Shown here: in pieces, positions 1 through 14,904 of the stretch
Position numbering within the stretch: the stretch's first letter is position 1
Layout: each line of letters opens with the position of its first letter
IMG/VR virus record: IMGVR_UViG_3300043449_000942
Span: 1-39,289 of that record
DNA from: a virus
Length of the DNA stretch: 39,289 bases
Strand: one strand, 5' to 3'
Notes under the pieces: model-generated
What the model saw: only the letters and a program-made list of their open reading frames with translations
Databases searched by the model: none
What the model was told of the DNA's origin: nothing
Translations under genes and position numbers: made by a program

Positions 1-1710
1 TTGCTGCTTGGACAGCTCGATGATGGGGGTATGGATCTCGTCGAGGAACTCGCGAGCACCGCCGACTCCGTTGGCGTAAGCCGGGTCACGTTGTAGACCG
101 ACCCAGTTCTCCAGCGGGAGTGCGTGGGCCGGAAGCCCAATGCGTAGTGCTTCGGCCACCGCTATATTGCGGATGGCTGCTTCGGGACTACCCTCAGCTA
201 CGGGCGATGCAACCTGCAGATCTTCGAACACCTGTTTGCCCTGCAGTCGTACCTTTCGGCGCTCGTCATCAGGCAGATCAACGGTCCACTTATCGACGCC
301 CGTTTCGTCATACTTGGCGGGCTTCGGTGCTTCGCCCTTACCTCCCGCATCAGCAGCGGCGTCGTGCATGACGCGCTTCAGGGTACGGAGCGCTGGAATA
401 GCGGCAGGATCACCGGCTTCGACTCGGCGGTAGAGTGCTGCGTATAGACCTTTCTGGTCATCGGGGGTCAGCTTCGGTGCGTATTGCAGCACTGCGTCTT
501 CGCTGGCGGATGCACCCTTGCTCAGGAGTGCGGGCACAGCGCTGGGGTTCAGGACTTCGCGCGCCTGCAGAAGCCCTTTCTCATCCTGCGCTCGAACCGG
601 GTTCAGCACGTCGTTAGTCTGCTTGACCGTCGGAGCCGAGGAGAGGTTGGCTCCGGCGGTAGCCTGTGTAGTAGCCCCAATCTCCTTGACCTTCCGCTCG
701 AGAATCGGGTTGAAGTACTTGGCCCGCATCTCCTCTTCGACCGCAGCGGTAGAACGCTGGGACTTGGCCGCTTCCTCTCGGATACGGGGGCCGAAGACTT
801 CCTTGAACTCCAGCTCGGCTAAGCCACGAGCCTTGGCGCTGTTCGCCTCCAGAGTATTCTCGGTCGGCGCACTCTGCACCTTGAAATCGAGGTCTTGCCG
901 CTGCGTAGCTTTACGTTGGGCCAGGGATTCCTTGTTGTCCCGGTCTTGGATCTCAGTTCTTAGTGCTTCGACTTCAGGATCTTTCTGGTATTTGTAACTA
1001 CCGTCGGGATTCTGAATCATCTTCACGCCGAGCCTCAGATCGGGTTTAACGATCGGAGCACCGGAGTTCTTCATCAGTTCTTCGGGGGCGTAGCCATAGC
1101 TGGTGGCTACTTGTACCAGTTGTTCGCGTTCCTCCGGCGTTGCGGCGTTTCGATACTGAGTTTGTAATCCGCCGAGGGCTTGGACGCGTGAAACATCTAT
1201 TAACTCTTTGCCTAATCTTGGGTTGCGTCGATATACCTCTCCGGCCAGATGGTTGAACATGGCGTCGACGGTAATCGGAGTCACGGCAGCTTTACCGTCT
1301 CGACTACGCCCTTCAGTTAAAGGGCCGCGAGAAATAACATCCCCGTCCTCATTGAGTTGTTCGACAATAGGTACTACTTGTTGACCATCTTCAAGGGGAG
1401 TACCACCTACGTAACGAACATCCTTCACATTAGGATCTGTGATACCCTGCATCCTTGCTGATTTCATGTACGGGTGGTTCGCCAGCTCCAACGTCTTAGG
1501 GTCGTTGAAGATATCCCCCGAAGTACGTGACATTAGCTTGCCGTCTTTATCGTATTTAGGGGCGAAGATCTCTAAGCCCTTCCCCGCGATGGTTTGAAGC
1601 TCGTCCTCTTCCTGTTGACGACGCCGCGCTTCTGCCCTATCTAACGAGTTAGCGACAAAGCTCGCGCCTTGGAGGTAAGTTTGGAAAATGTCGCCGTAAT
1701 TGAATGCCAT
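1..1710 (-). CDS. large internal virion/ejection-type protein, 3' end outside window
   Basis: Reading the minus strand from the ATG at 1710 gives 570 sense codons with no stop before the window edge, so the gene is cut at its 3' end. An AGGA sequence lies about 7 bases before the start. The protein opens MAFNYGDIFQTYLQ and is then rich in Glu, Arg, Ala and Gln with long predicted helices, no signal peptide and no membrane segment. It follows two Ala/Gln-rich small proteins and a PP-loop gene at the end of the late arm, the usual place for internal virion proteins injected with the DNA in short-tailed phages. That role is inferred from position and composition; I recognise no catalytic domain in the visible part, but a lytic transglycosylase could lie in the missing C-terminus. 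Confidence 0.75.
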   Translation of the reverse strand, partial: MAFNYGDIFQTYLQGASFVANSLDRAEARRRQQEEDELQTIAGKGLEIFAPKYDKDGKLMSRTSGDIFNDPKTLELANHPYMKSARMQGITDPNVKDVRYVGGTPLEDGQQVVPIVEQLNEDGDVISRGPLTEGRSRDGKAAVTPITVDAMFNHLAGEVYRRNPRLGKELIDVSRVQALGGLQTQYRNAATPEEREQLVQVATSYGYAPEELMKNSGAPIVKPDLRLGVKMIQNPDGSYKYQKDPEVEALRTEIQDRDNKESLAQRKATQRQDLDFKVQSAPTENTLEANSAKARGLAELEFKEVFGPRIREEAAKSQRSTAAVEEEMRAKYFNPILERKVKEIGATTQATAGANLSSAPTVKQTNDVLNPVRAQDEKGLLQAREVLNPSAVPALLSKGASASEDAVLQYAPKLTPDDQKGLYAALYRRVEAGDPAAIPALRTLKRVMHDAAADAGGKGEAPKPAKYDETGVDKWTVDLPDDERRKVRLQGKQVFEDLQVASPVAEGSPEAAIRNIAVAEALRIGLPAHALPLENWVGLQRDPAYANGVGGAREFLDEIHTPIIELSKQQ

Positions 1711-1740
1711 AACAAGTCCTGCAAAATGAAGGAGTTAGAT

Positions 1741-2022
1741 ATGACGAAGTATGCCGTGTTGGTTTTGGGGCTGCTTGCCTTGGGGCAAGCACATGCTGAG
1801 TGCGACGTTGGTCGAGGTCTTATCGAACTCGATAAATGCGAAGCCGCCGGGGGGAATGGCAACCTGAACAGGGGGAGTAGTCGCGAGTTTGAAGAGTACG
1901 TCGAGCGAACCAAACCCATTCAGGTTATTGGGCCAGACAGTTCTTATCTGGCGTACCCTAGTGCGGACGGCAAAACGATCTCAGTCTACGGTGGAACTGG
2001 TCGAGCTTTCGACCGGGAATAA
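1741..2022 (+). CDS. small exported protein, moron-like
   Basis: This 93-residue gene runs opposite to all surrounding late genes. It has an AAGGAG ribosome site 7-8 bases before ATG 1741. The N-terminus is a textbook signal peptide: MTKYAV, a hydrophobic Leu-rich core, then AHA before Glu20, giving a signal peptidase I site after residue 19. The mature part is about 74 residues, has two Cys close together near its start (residues 21 and 32) and ends in a hydrophilic tail. Its 3' end overlaps the 3' end of the PP-loop gene by 42 bases, tail to tail, and its start lies 30 bases from the divergent start of the 1710 gene. I do not recognise a family. A periplasmic or secreted role during infection, such as envelope change or superinfection exclusion, is only a guess. 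Confidence 0.7.
   Translation: MTKYAVLVLGLLALGQAHAECDVGRGLIELDKCEAAGGNGNLNRGSSREFEEYVERTKPIQVIGPDSSYLAYPSADGKTISVYGGTGRAFDRE
1763..1774 (-). promoter_or_regulatory. CAGCCCCA element upstream of the 1710 gene
   Basis: Minus-strand GCAGCCCCAAAA, 55 bases ahead of the minus-strand start at 1710. It falls within the signal peptide codons of the plus-strand gene, so coincidence with coding sequence cannot be excluded here. It matches the other intergenic copies including the AAAA that follows the octamer. Confidence 0.4.
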
Positions 2023-2775
2023 GGACTCGAGCGCGGGGACTAACTCTTCGCTTCGGCGATGCGTCTCAGCTAAGACGAGGCGCATCCGCCCCTGAAGTTC
2101 TTTGAAGGCGGCGGGATAGTAGCGCTTGGTAAACTCCAAACGCTGGACTTCGGCAGGAGTAGAAAGCCACGCCGTGCAACGAACGCAATCAAGGCTATGG
2201 TTTACCCCGGCTTGGTATTGCATCGGAAGTTCGATAGCGCAGTCTTGCAAGTACCAGTAGACCTGAGTATCAGTCCAAGTCTCAATCGGATTGAGGTATT
2301 CAATCCCGTCAATGACCGTACCACTACGCACGCTGATGTGTTCGTCGGTTCCTTTGCTACCCCGAATCACCAGCGTTGCACCAGATTCCTTGATTGCCTT
2401 GTCGAGTGGTTGCCACAACGTCAGATTGCAGCAGTCGATACCACTGATGATCTGCGTCTGAGGTTTGGTCTCTTCGGGCAAGAACCAGTCCGCGAACGGA
2501 GTGCTCCACGTCGGGACAATGTCGGACGGCAGTGCATGACGCGGGGGTTCGGACTCTACGACTTCGAGTTTGAAATCCCAAAGATCGGTGATCCGTTCCA
2601 CATAAGGACGCACATGAGGAAAGCTATCCCCCATGTCACAAAACATGACTTTGATTCTGTCGGCCCACGGGCGGCAGTGGTGTAGGACCGCAACAGAATC
2701 TTTACCCCCGCTGAACGACAGTACCGCTGACCCGTGACGAGCCAGCGCATCTTCAATAACTTTAGTGACCATCAT
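1981..2775 (-). CDS. PP-loop protein, phosphoadenosine phosphosulfate reductase family
   Basis: The 264-residue protein has the PP-loop S22-GGKDS27 that binds ATP or PAPS in adenine nucleotide alpha hydrolases. Next come the family's DxGxxFP-like stretch (CDMGDSFPH), the central RGSKGTDE segment, and a Cys pair C197-x2-C200 (LDCVRC). The start overlaps the previous stop (ATGATG over TGA). Family members reduce PAPS, transfer sulfur to DNA (DndC-type) or thiolate tRNA. In phages they are commonly annotated as PAPS reductases without proof. The canonical C-terminal ECGIH of assimilatory reductases is not visible, so true sulfate assimilation is doubtful and nucleic-acid modification is the more interesting option. 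It is placed between ejection-protein genes, so it is expressed late or packaged. Confidence 0.85.
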   Translation of the reverse strand: MMVTKVIEDALARHGSAVLSFSGGKDSVAVLHHCRPWADRIKVMFCDMGDSFPHVRPYVERITDLWDFKLEVVESEPPRHALPSDIVPTWSTPFADWFLPEETKPQTQIISGIDCCNLTLWQPLDKAIKESGATLVIRGSKGTDEHISVRSGTVIDGIEYLNPIETWTDTQVYWYLQDCAIELPMQYQAGVNHSLDCVRCTAWLSTPAEVQRLEFTKRYYPAAFKELQGRMRLVLAETHRRSEELVPALESLFPVESSTSSTVD

Positions 2776-3446
2776 GCAATAGCAGCGGCGACAGCAATGG
2801 ACACTGCGCTGGTAACCGCTGACATAGCGGCCTGCATATTAGCGGCTTGCGCTGCGGAATTTGCTTGAGCTTGCGCCATCTGGGTCTGAGTCTCCCGGTT
2901 CTGTCGATCCGTATAAGCTGTAGCTGCCCCGGCACTAAGCCCTAGGGCTTGGCGTGCGGTGTTAACCCCTAACCCGGTGACCTCTCCCAACTGCTCTGCT
3001 TGTAGATCGCGAGTGGAATCCCGCGCCGTAGTGTAAGCGTTCGATATGTTTTTGGCGTCGCCGAATGCTTGTAAGCGTTCGTTCTCGGCCTGCACCGCCG
3101 GATCGACCGCCGCCTGTGAGCGCTCGCCCATCCGCATGAACTGTTCGCGAGATAGCTGGTTGTAGCGGTTGGCTTGGTTCGCCGCCTGCATCCCTGACCG
3201 CCCCGCTGCACCTTTGTCTAGTGCAAACCTCAGAGACTTTTCGTACTGCGGGAAAAATATCTGATCGCGAATCGCGGCCTGTTGTTCGATCGCTCGGGCA
3301 TAGCGCTCGTCTGGTTTACCGAACTGCGCATACTTCGGGTCGAGCATGTTGGTCGGCGCAGCTTGCTGCTGCGGAGAACCGGCCAGCAGGCCAGACGGAC
3401 CTTTACCAAACGCAGCCTGGAACTCAGCGGGGGTAGGTGCGGTCAT
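2772..3446 (-). CDS. Ala/Gln-rich probable internal virion (ejection) protein
   Basis: This 224-residue protein starts at ATG 3446 after GGAGTTAAGAC. Its middle and C-terminal parts are strongly Ala, Gln and Asn rich and helical, ending in a hydrophobic stretch of Ala, Val and Ile (about residues 205-224) that could insert in a membrane. It forms a tight pair with the preceding 226-residue gene (three bases between them) and overlaps the PP-loop start. Small Ala-rich proteins with amphipathic or hydrophobic ends, located after the tail genes, are typical of short-tailed phage ejection proteins that form the DNA conduit through the envelope. No specific family is recognised, so the function is inferred. 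Confidence 0.75.
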   Translation of the reverse strand: MTAPTPAEFQAAFGKGPSGLLAGSPQQQAAPTNMLDPKYAQFGKPDERYARAIEQQAAIRDQIFFPQYEKSLRFALDKGAAGRSGMQAANQANRYNQLSREQFMRMGERSQAAVDPAVQAENERLQAFGDAKNISNAYTTARDSTRDLQAEQLGEVTGLGVNTARQALGLSAGAATAYTDRQNRETQTQMAQAQANSAAQAANMQAAMSAVTSAVSIAVAAAIA

Positions 3447-3449
3447 GTC

Positions 3450-4130
3450 TTAACTCCTGTAAACGCCGCCGGATAATCCCGTCGCGAGGTTCTTACCGAA
3501 ATCGGTCCATCCGCCACCATCACTCAAAGTCTGAGTCCCGGCAGAAGTTGCCGCGCCCAGCAGACCTGTGCCGATACCCATCAACCCGACCTGAGTCCTC
3601 AATTTTGTGTCTGCATCCGTTGCCGCTTTCTCCAGCAACGTCCTGGCACGCTTTGATTCCATCTCGCCCAGATTACTCAGGTGCGTTGACACGGTATCAG
3701 TCATCCCTTCCCCGAGTTTGACGAAACCGATTCGCGCTTTTGCCTGTAAGCCTTGGGCTTTATTCTGCACCCCGGTAGCTCCCTGCTCACGGGCGCTTGC
3801 CAAAGCAGAGTATTGGCCCCGAAGTGCCTCATTTCCTAGGCCGGAATTAGTCTCGTCTTTTAACGCCATATCGCGCAAAGTCTTGGCTCCACCAAACTGC
3901 TGCTGCAGTCCGACGTTCATCTTGCCGCGCTCTCGTGCTAACCGCGCGGGCGAGTACATCTGATCGATCTCTTTGCTGAGTAGCCTAGCGACGCCGGGTT
4001 TGCCCGGTTCACCCGCCAGTACGCGGGTTGACCACTCACTGCGTTCTGCACCCATGCGTTGCTGAGCCTGCTCAACTTTGCTGGGTTCATTCTTCGGCAT
4101 CATGCTGGCGATGTCTGGGGCTGAAGCCAT
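3450..4130 (-). CDS. probable internal virion/ejection protein
   Basis: A 226-residue protein whose ATG shares its first base with the upstream TAA (TAATG). A longer reading frame exists upstream but runs into the GNAT-like gene, so the coupled start is preferred. It begins MASAPDIASMMPKNEP and continues as long charged helices with many Ala, Gln, Arg and Lys. Around residues 190-206 a Gly/Ala/Leu segment (MGIGTGLLGAAT) looks capable of membrane contact. This mirrors the next gene in composition and position, suggesting that the two act together in the virion. Function is inferred from context only. Confidence 0.75.
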   Translation of the reverse strand: MASAPDIASMMPKNEPSKVEQAQQRMGAERSEWSTRVLAGEPGKPGVARLLSKEIDQMYSPARLARERGKMNVGLQQQFGGAKTLRDMALKDETNSGLGNEALRGQYSALASAREQGATGVQNKAQGLQAKARIGFVKLGEGMTDTVSTHLSNLGEMESKRARTLLEKAATDADTKLRTQVGLMGIGTGLLGAATSAGTQTLSDGGGWTDFGKNLATGLSGGVYRS

Positions 4131-4507
4131 TACAAAACCCTCCGGTACGTAGATTCCATGTACTCCCACCCACCTACGTCGGCCCACCCTTTGCGGGAAC
4201 TGGTCAGGCGGATTTCGTCATATCCTTGTTCAATCGCATACTCATCAAGCCGTTCCTGCATGGCGTTGATGCCGGTGCCGTAGGCAATCCATACCCACAG
4301 GACTTTTGCCAGCGAGTGGGGGTCGTTGTAGTCCTTGAGTACGATGAAGTTGCCGTTCTCAAAACAGAGGGCGGCTTCGCCATTCACGCACGCTGCGTAG
4401 ATATCCTCGGGTCGCCACCGTACTTCGGGGCAACGACGTTGGATAACCTCAAGCCCACGTTTTATGTTGGGCCAGACTTTTCGGATGTTGGTAAAAGGTA
4501 GACTCAT
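4130..4507 (-). CDS. GNAT-like acetyltransferase-fold phage protein
   Basis: This 125-residue protein has a layout like short GNAT-fold proteins found beside phage tail genes: an N-terminal helix, a strand pair around ALCFENGNFIVLK, then a long helix (about residues 78-95) followed by the closing EIRLTSSRKGWADVGGW segment where GNATs carry the last strands and helix. The acetyl-CoA loop (Q/RxxGxG/A) is represented only weakly by YGTGINA. The role in the phage is unknown; it could be a virion-assembly factor or a host-protein modifier. The start has only a weak GCGG ribosome site, and a CAGCCCCA element ends 24 bases upstream. Confidence 0.6.
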   Translation of the reverse strand: MSLPFTNIRKVWPNIKRGLEVIQRRCPEVRWRPEDIYAACVNGEAALCFENGNFIVLKDYNDPHSLAKVLWVWIAYGTGINAMQERLDEYAIEQGYDEIRLTSSRKGWADVGGWEYMESTYRRVL

Positions 4508-4524
4508 CCGCTACTTATACCCAA

Positions 4525-4710
4525 TTACTTTTGGGGCTGCTTCGGGTATTTAATCTTGGTCGCCGTGATTTCATCCAAGATTTTCTTGGTATCGGGCGGG
4601 AGGTTTTTCTGCATGACGACGAACGACCAAAGCGCATCGAGTTGGTCGCCTATGTCAGGGTACTCAGAGCGTCGGGCTTCAGCGTAGTCGCGGGTATGGG
4701 TAATCTTCAT
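4525..4710 (-). CDS. small tail-associated protein
   Basis: A 61-residue protein beginning MKITHTRDYAEARRSEYP. The following IGDQLDALW motif is common to small phage tail or tail-assembly proteins found after large tail-tip genes. The C-terminus is Lys/Pro/Gln rich. The start ATGA overlaps the stop of the preceding gene and a GAGG ribosome site lies 8 bases upstream, so translation is probably coupled. The last codons coincide with the intergenic CAGCCCCA element. The precise role is unknown. Confidence 0.75.
   Translation of the reverse strand: MKITHTRDYAEARRSEYPDIGDQLDALWSFVVMQKNLPPDTKKILDEITATKIKYPKQPQK
4531..4540 (-). promoter_or_regulatory. CAGCCCCA element at 3' end of the 4710 gene
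   Basis: Minus-strand GCAGCCCCAA followed by AAGTAATTGGGTA, partly similar to the 20802 copy downstream of the octamer. It overlaps the last codons of the small tail gene and lies 24 bases ahead of the start at 4507. Confidence 0.45.
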
Positions 4711-5059
4711 ACCGTGACCTCATCCACAAAATCCAGATAGGGGAAGCTCTCCACTCGCAGCGAGTAGGTTCCGCTCAGGGGGAACTCAAGATCCACAGTG
4801 CCTGCCGCGTCGTAACTTACCCCGTTAATATGGAGCTTGCTGCCAGCAGGTACGTCGTGCAGGGTAAGGTCAGTGCGCGTAACGGGGGAAGCTGGGCGCT
4901 CGGTGACTTCGCCGTTCGGGACGTAGTGAAGAAGTCCGTCATGTGAGCCGTCGACTTTCTCGCAATCCACATACACCAAGTCCATGTCCTCTAGCCTTGT
5001 TCCTGAATAGGTAGCCGCTATTTTTCCTGTTGCCGGATCGTAGTAGGTAACAGTATCCA

Positions 5060-5063
<4 letters not shown>
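4707..5063 (-). CDS. small tail protein, unknown
   Basis: A 118-residue protein with start ATGATG overlapping the TGA of the giant tail gene; an alternative start is one codon later. It begins MMDTVTYYDPATGKI and is beta-rich with a repeated strand-turn pattern, and the last 50 residues (GSKLHINGVSYDAAGTV onwards) resemble an immunoglobulin-like or PEGA-like sandwich. A longer in-frame extension upstream would lie inside the tail gene and is not needed. Position directly after the host-interaction protein suggests a tail-tip accessory or chaperone. No family assigned. Confidence 0.7.
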
Positions 5064-10752
<5,689 letters not shown>

Positions 10753-10756
<4 letters not shown>

Positions 10757-13578
10757 TGGCTGTGCAACTCCTCAGCGCTCTGAGTGAACAGGACTTGTCT
10801 GACTGTGCCGCTCGATTCGATTTCCATGATGTGGAATCGAGTGCGCCGTCCTGCGGGTAAGCGCACAGTCGCGTCGTATGAAGTCCCCGCATAACTGGCT
10901 GTCACTGTGTGATCAGGCGCGAAGACCGTCATGGTGAACGCACTTTGTCGAGTAATGTGGTCCGTCGCTTGAATGGTTGCCTCGACAATAAAGACGTAAC
11001 CCTCTTCGGAGAAATATCGGACTGTCACCGGTCCACTCTCGTTAGCCAGCTGCGCCTGCAACCATCCAAAGCTCAATGACTCAGGACTCTGTAGCGTCTT
11101 ACTACGCCACAAGAAAGTCTTGTAGGTATTCCCAGCGTTCCAGATCTTTCGGGACGTCCCTTCAATCATGTAGACCCGATCGTCGTACGGATCTGTGAAA
11201 GCAATGCTTGCCGCCTGTGAGTACCACGCCACTCCGTCAACATCGCCCCCCGGCACGATCGAGAACGAATGCACGCCGCTGGCGGCGTAAGTCGGGGTAC
11301 CGTCGAAGAACGCGAGGTACCGCCCTTCCCAAAGAGTAGCCCGCATGGTGGCGGGGGTTAACTCTGCCCACTGATCCGGCTTGAACAGCTGACGAGTCAG
11401 CCATTCAGGCGACATGTTGCTGACCTTCACCAACCCGCGAGGCGTGGCGTAGATCGCATACCCGCCCATATCCACGACGCTCTCGGCAGAAATACAAGAC
11501 TGGTCTGTCTCCAACTCAGTCAACGACATGTTGAACGGGTCGATACCCGACGCAACGTAGGACCGGTCAATCGTGGTGATCAAAACTGAATTGGCGAACG
11601 TACTTAAACCAACGATCGGAGCACTGACCGTGCGCTGATATTTGGTCGGCCACGCTTGCGGTTGTCCCGGTTCACTGAACCAAAGGGTGTTGTCAACGAA
11701 GCCAGCAAGGACGCCGCCGGGTAGTGAGACCAGCCCGCGTAATCCAGTTGGCGGCATGATCCAGTCCGTAGACATCATCACTTCGCCTAGCGTGTCGTCG
11801 GTCTTGTTGTCCTTGTAGGAGTACTCCGTTTGATTGTCGACGTAATCGACTTCGTCGACCAACAAGAAATCGGTAGTAGTGCCGGATGATGCGGTCCGAT
11901 AGATGTAGAATTTGGCCCCGGTTAGATTGACAGTCCACCCTTTAGCGGCAAAGTCCTGCATCCCCCAGTTGACGTTGAACCCGTCGCCGTCCGAAGCGTC
12001 GACCCTACCTGTCAGGACAGGCGCACTCTCCGCGCCAAACCCGTCGATCATCGTGATGGCGTAGTAGCGAGGGGCGGACGTTGCTGAGATCGCGGTGGAT
12101 GACCCCCCTGCCACGACGTACTTGCCGTCGGCGTATTCGACAGAGTTCAGCGGCGTTTTGCCGACGCCGTTATCTGCGGTAGGGGCAGTCCAAGTTTCTT
12201 GCGTTGAATCGAACAGGGCAATGATGCCGTTAGTCCCGACCAAGATGATATTGCCGCTGGGTCCGTAGGCACCGGCTTTTATCTTGCCTCCTTTGAAGAT
12301 CGTGCCTAGTGGGGAGGTTGGCGCAATAGTGACCTTGCTGAAAATGGTCGGCGCTGTACTTGTGGCCGTAACATAAGCCGCGTCGGTCACCGCAACAACC
12401 CTACCTCCGTCGGCAGCTACGCGGATAGTCCGGTAAGTTCCGGTAATGCCGCCGTCGCCCTGGTTGCTCCATGCGGTTGTCGCTGCTCTGGTTGTCCCGT
12501 TTGGCGCTACTAACAACCCACCGCCGCCTACAAAATAGGGACGGCTACGCCATATGACTGCGTCGGATATTCCTTGACCGGCAAATACAGTGGAGGGTCC
12601 GGTGGCTTCTCTCCAAGCGTTTTCTTGGGTGGGGTCTCGCGTGACGTTATTAGTCGTACCGACCGTGTCGCCGTTTAACGTGCGGTAAGTCTTCCCCGTA
12701 CCCGTACCGATCCAGAAGCACCCATCCCAGAACACTGCCGCCAGGATGTTTCCTGATACAGCAACGCCGAGCGTGGGGCTCAAGTCCCAAGCAGATCCGT
12801 CAAGCGAAGTCAGGAGCTTGCCGCCATCACAACCCGCGATGTAAACCGTCGTGCTGCCTACCGTACCAACTGCAAAACACCGAATGACGTACTTCTCAGC
12901 GTCCAGCGGGGTCGACGCGGTGGTCCACGTCTCTCCGTCAGTGGAGGTAGCGATCGTGCCGTTGTACCCGCCCGCCAACCAGATAGACCCGTACTTGCCG
13001 ACGGTCTGAAAAGCGTAGCTGGTACCGACAAAATTAGTTGCCGGAGTCCACGTTAGACCATCCGTCGAAACCCCTAACGGGGTGTATCCACTGGTCAGTT
13101 CTGCCGTAGCAGACGCGGGAGTGGGGACGCCGAGTGTGTATTTAGTCCCTCCGGCGAGCGGGTAAGGTCCGGTAGCATCTCCGTTATTGGTACAGAGATC
13201 TGTATTCGCCGTGCGGCCCAGTAAGCCTTTGACATCGTAGAAGTGGGGCAGCTCGACAGTCTCGCCGACCGTGTACTTCTTGCGGGTGAAGTACAGTCGA
13301 CCGTACTTATCATTGGGGATAGGGCTTGGCGCTACGTTATAGGCCGCAGAGCGTGTGATCCAGTACGCCTGACTGGCGTCCTTAGGGCAAGGGCGGTAGC
13401 GGTACAACGTCTGCGTACCTGAGGGTATGCTGCCATCAGCCGCCGCCTCTTTAATAGGCTGGAGCTTGCCGTTGACGAACCAGCAGTCGCGGTTCTGCCG
13501 AGAGTTTTGCTCCGGCAAAAGCGTGGCGTCGTGAAACGGGATATCTCCCAGGAAGGTCTCGAACTTCAAGGAAGCCAT
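10753..13578 (-). CDS. tail hub/nozzle-like protein with beta-propeller repeats
   Basis: A 941-residue protein with start ATG sharing a base with the upstream TAA and a GGAGG ribosome site. The N-terminus (GDIPFHDATLLPEQ, CWFVNGKLQPI) is of the type seen in short-tail nozzle proteins that line the tail tube. Residues about 165-480 contain Asp-box-like blades (STDGLTW, STDGETW, SLDGSAW) that indicate an inserted or central beta-propeller. The C-terminal half (FYIYRTASSGTT, LWFSEPGQPQAWP, YATPRGLVKVS) resembles the tube/stem region of such tail proteins. It sits directly after the two head-tail adaptor genes and before the giant tip protein, as expected for the distal tail tube. Family placement is by pattern, not by search. 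Confidence 0.75.
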
Positions 13579-14207
13579 TACAGTCCTCCGTAATGGACTT
13601 TCCTCGCGACCTTGGCAAAGTTATCCACGCCGCGTACCTGCGCCGTACTCTTTGCCTGCTCAAACAAATCCCCGTAATAGGACGCAAGTTTGTAGTTAGT
13701 CCACTCCCGGTCAGGCATACGGAGTAATCGATACAGTGCGCCGTGAACAATACCTTCGTTGAACACTGAGCCGACCCGGTCATCAATCGTCTTCTGTCCC
13801 ATGTTGGGTTGAAGCGCGACATGAATCACCGCCGTCCCTTGCGGTGGATTGGGTACAAAACGGATGCTCTCACTAGATGGTAGGTAGTACCACATCGCAT
13901 TGCCCGTACGGCTGCGCCAGCTAGGGTCGTTGAGATCCAGTTGTGCTGGAGTGGTCGGACGAATAACAGAGGTACTGCCGCCCGCTGACACGGAATAGAT
14001 CCCGCTCATCGGTTCGACGACATCTCCATCGTCGGGGATGAAGTCATAGAACTCGCGACCGGATAACCGCAAGGGAATGTCGGCCTGCCACGCCAACGAG
14101 AACGTACACAATTCGCGAGCAGCAAGCGCAATCTGGTAGCTCGCCGCTATGTCGGCCACAGCGGGAGCTTCCAGAACAACCTGCGGGATCAGGTCGTCGA
14201 GCTTCAT
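13578..14207 (-). CDS. head-tail adaptor/connector protein
   Basis: A 209-residue protein beginning MKLDDLIPQVVLEAP, with helical N- and C-terminal parts flanking a beta-rich middle (REFYDFIPDDGDVV to RFVPNPPQGTAVIHV). This resembles adaptor proteins that stack below the portal in P22- and T7-like short tails. The C-terminal helices include WTNYKLASYYGDLFEQAK. It follows the DUF6682-like adaptor after three bases and overlaps the tail hub start. The role is inferred from layout and order; I cannot separate a tail-tube from a head-completion function. Confidence 0.75.
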   Translation of the reverse strand: MKLDDLIPQVVLEAPAVADIAASYQIALAARELCTFSLAWQADIPLRLSGREFYDFIPDDGDVVEPMSGIYSVSAGGSTSVIRPTTPAQLDLNDPSWRSRTGNAMWYYLPSSESIRFVPNPPQGTAVIHVALQPNMGQKTIDDRVGSVFNEGIVHGALYRLLRMPDREWTNYKLASYYGDLFEQAKSTAQVRGVDNFAKVARKVHYGGL

Positions 14208-14210
14208 GGT

Positions 14211-14903
14211 TTACTGCCTGTATGGAGTGTGGCGTACCCCGGCGATAGTTACCTGTTCGCTAGGCACCGCAAACTCATCCGCCGCCCGCTTACCAGACAA
14301 CGAGGCAATGAAGGTTTCATATGCGCCCTTGGCCCTTGAGTCGTTGGCGGCATACTCAGCGTCTTTCAGGTACGCGCGGTAGACCATGAAATCCACGATG
14401 GCGGTGCCGAACACGTCATCGAGCTTGATGACTTCCGTCGAAGATTCACTGGCTACCGTCACGGCATCCGGTGCGGCGGAATACACTACCTCGACACCAG
14501 AACCACTGGTCAGCGGTGGGTAGAGGTAGAAGACTTTCGGGTTGCGTTTATCGAAAGCAAAATGTTTTGCTTCTGCGGCGGCGGTATCAGAACGCCAGTT
14601 CGGGTACTGAGTATCCAGTACCGAGCGGTCAATCTGTCGGACGGCGCGTTTGTTCCCGGCAGTGTTGTGCAGTACGTCAATTAGCCGTACGCCGGTACTA
14701 GGGATGTTGAACGTCGCCTGCCCCGAACTCGACGCGGTCACCGCGTCCATATCAGTGTAAGCGTCGGGCAGCAAGAGGGCGATGACACGCTGACCGTCGT
14801 TCAACCAGTCAAGCAGCTCAGCACGCGGCCAGCGTACGTGGGTCTCATCCTGCAGCAGTTTGGCTGCGCGGTTGATCAAGTTGTTAGCGGTCAGCGTAGG
14901 CAT
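14211..14903 (-). CDS. phage adaptor protein, DUF6682-like
   Basis: A 230-residue protein. The N-terminal pattern LINRAAKLLQDETHVRWP followed by AELLDWLNDGQRVIALL is characteristic of a widespread phage head-tail adaptor family (DUF6682). A beta-rich core containing KVFYLYPPLT follows, and then a helical bundle (YRAYLKDAEYAANDSRAKGAYETF) as in gp4- and gp6-like connectors. The gene lies between a small head gene and the second adaptor, with single-base to few-base spacing, within one transcription unit. It probably binds the portal's lower ring and stabilises packaged DNA. Confidence 0.85.
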   Translation of the reverse strand: MPTLTANNLINRAAKLLQDETHVRWPRAELLDWLNDGQRVIALLLPDAYTDMDAVTASSSGQATFNIPSTGVRLIDVLHNTAGNKRAVRQIDRSVLDTQYPNWRSDTAAAEAKHFAFDKRNPKVFYLYPPLTSGSGVEVVYSAAPDAVTVASESSTEVIKLDDVFGTAIVDFMVYRAYLKDAEYAANDSRAKGAYETFIASLSGKRAADEFAVPSEQVTIAGVRHTPYRQ

Positions 14904-14904
14904 C

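Noticed and set aside
1641-1919. 92-codon minus-strand frame between the PP-loop and the internal protein genes
   Set aside because: It overlaps the start of the 1710 gene in another frame, lacks a ribosome site and is antisense to the signal-peptide gene.
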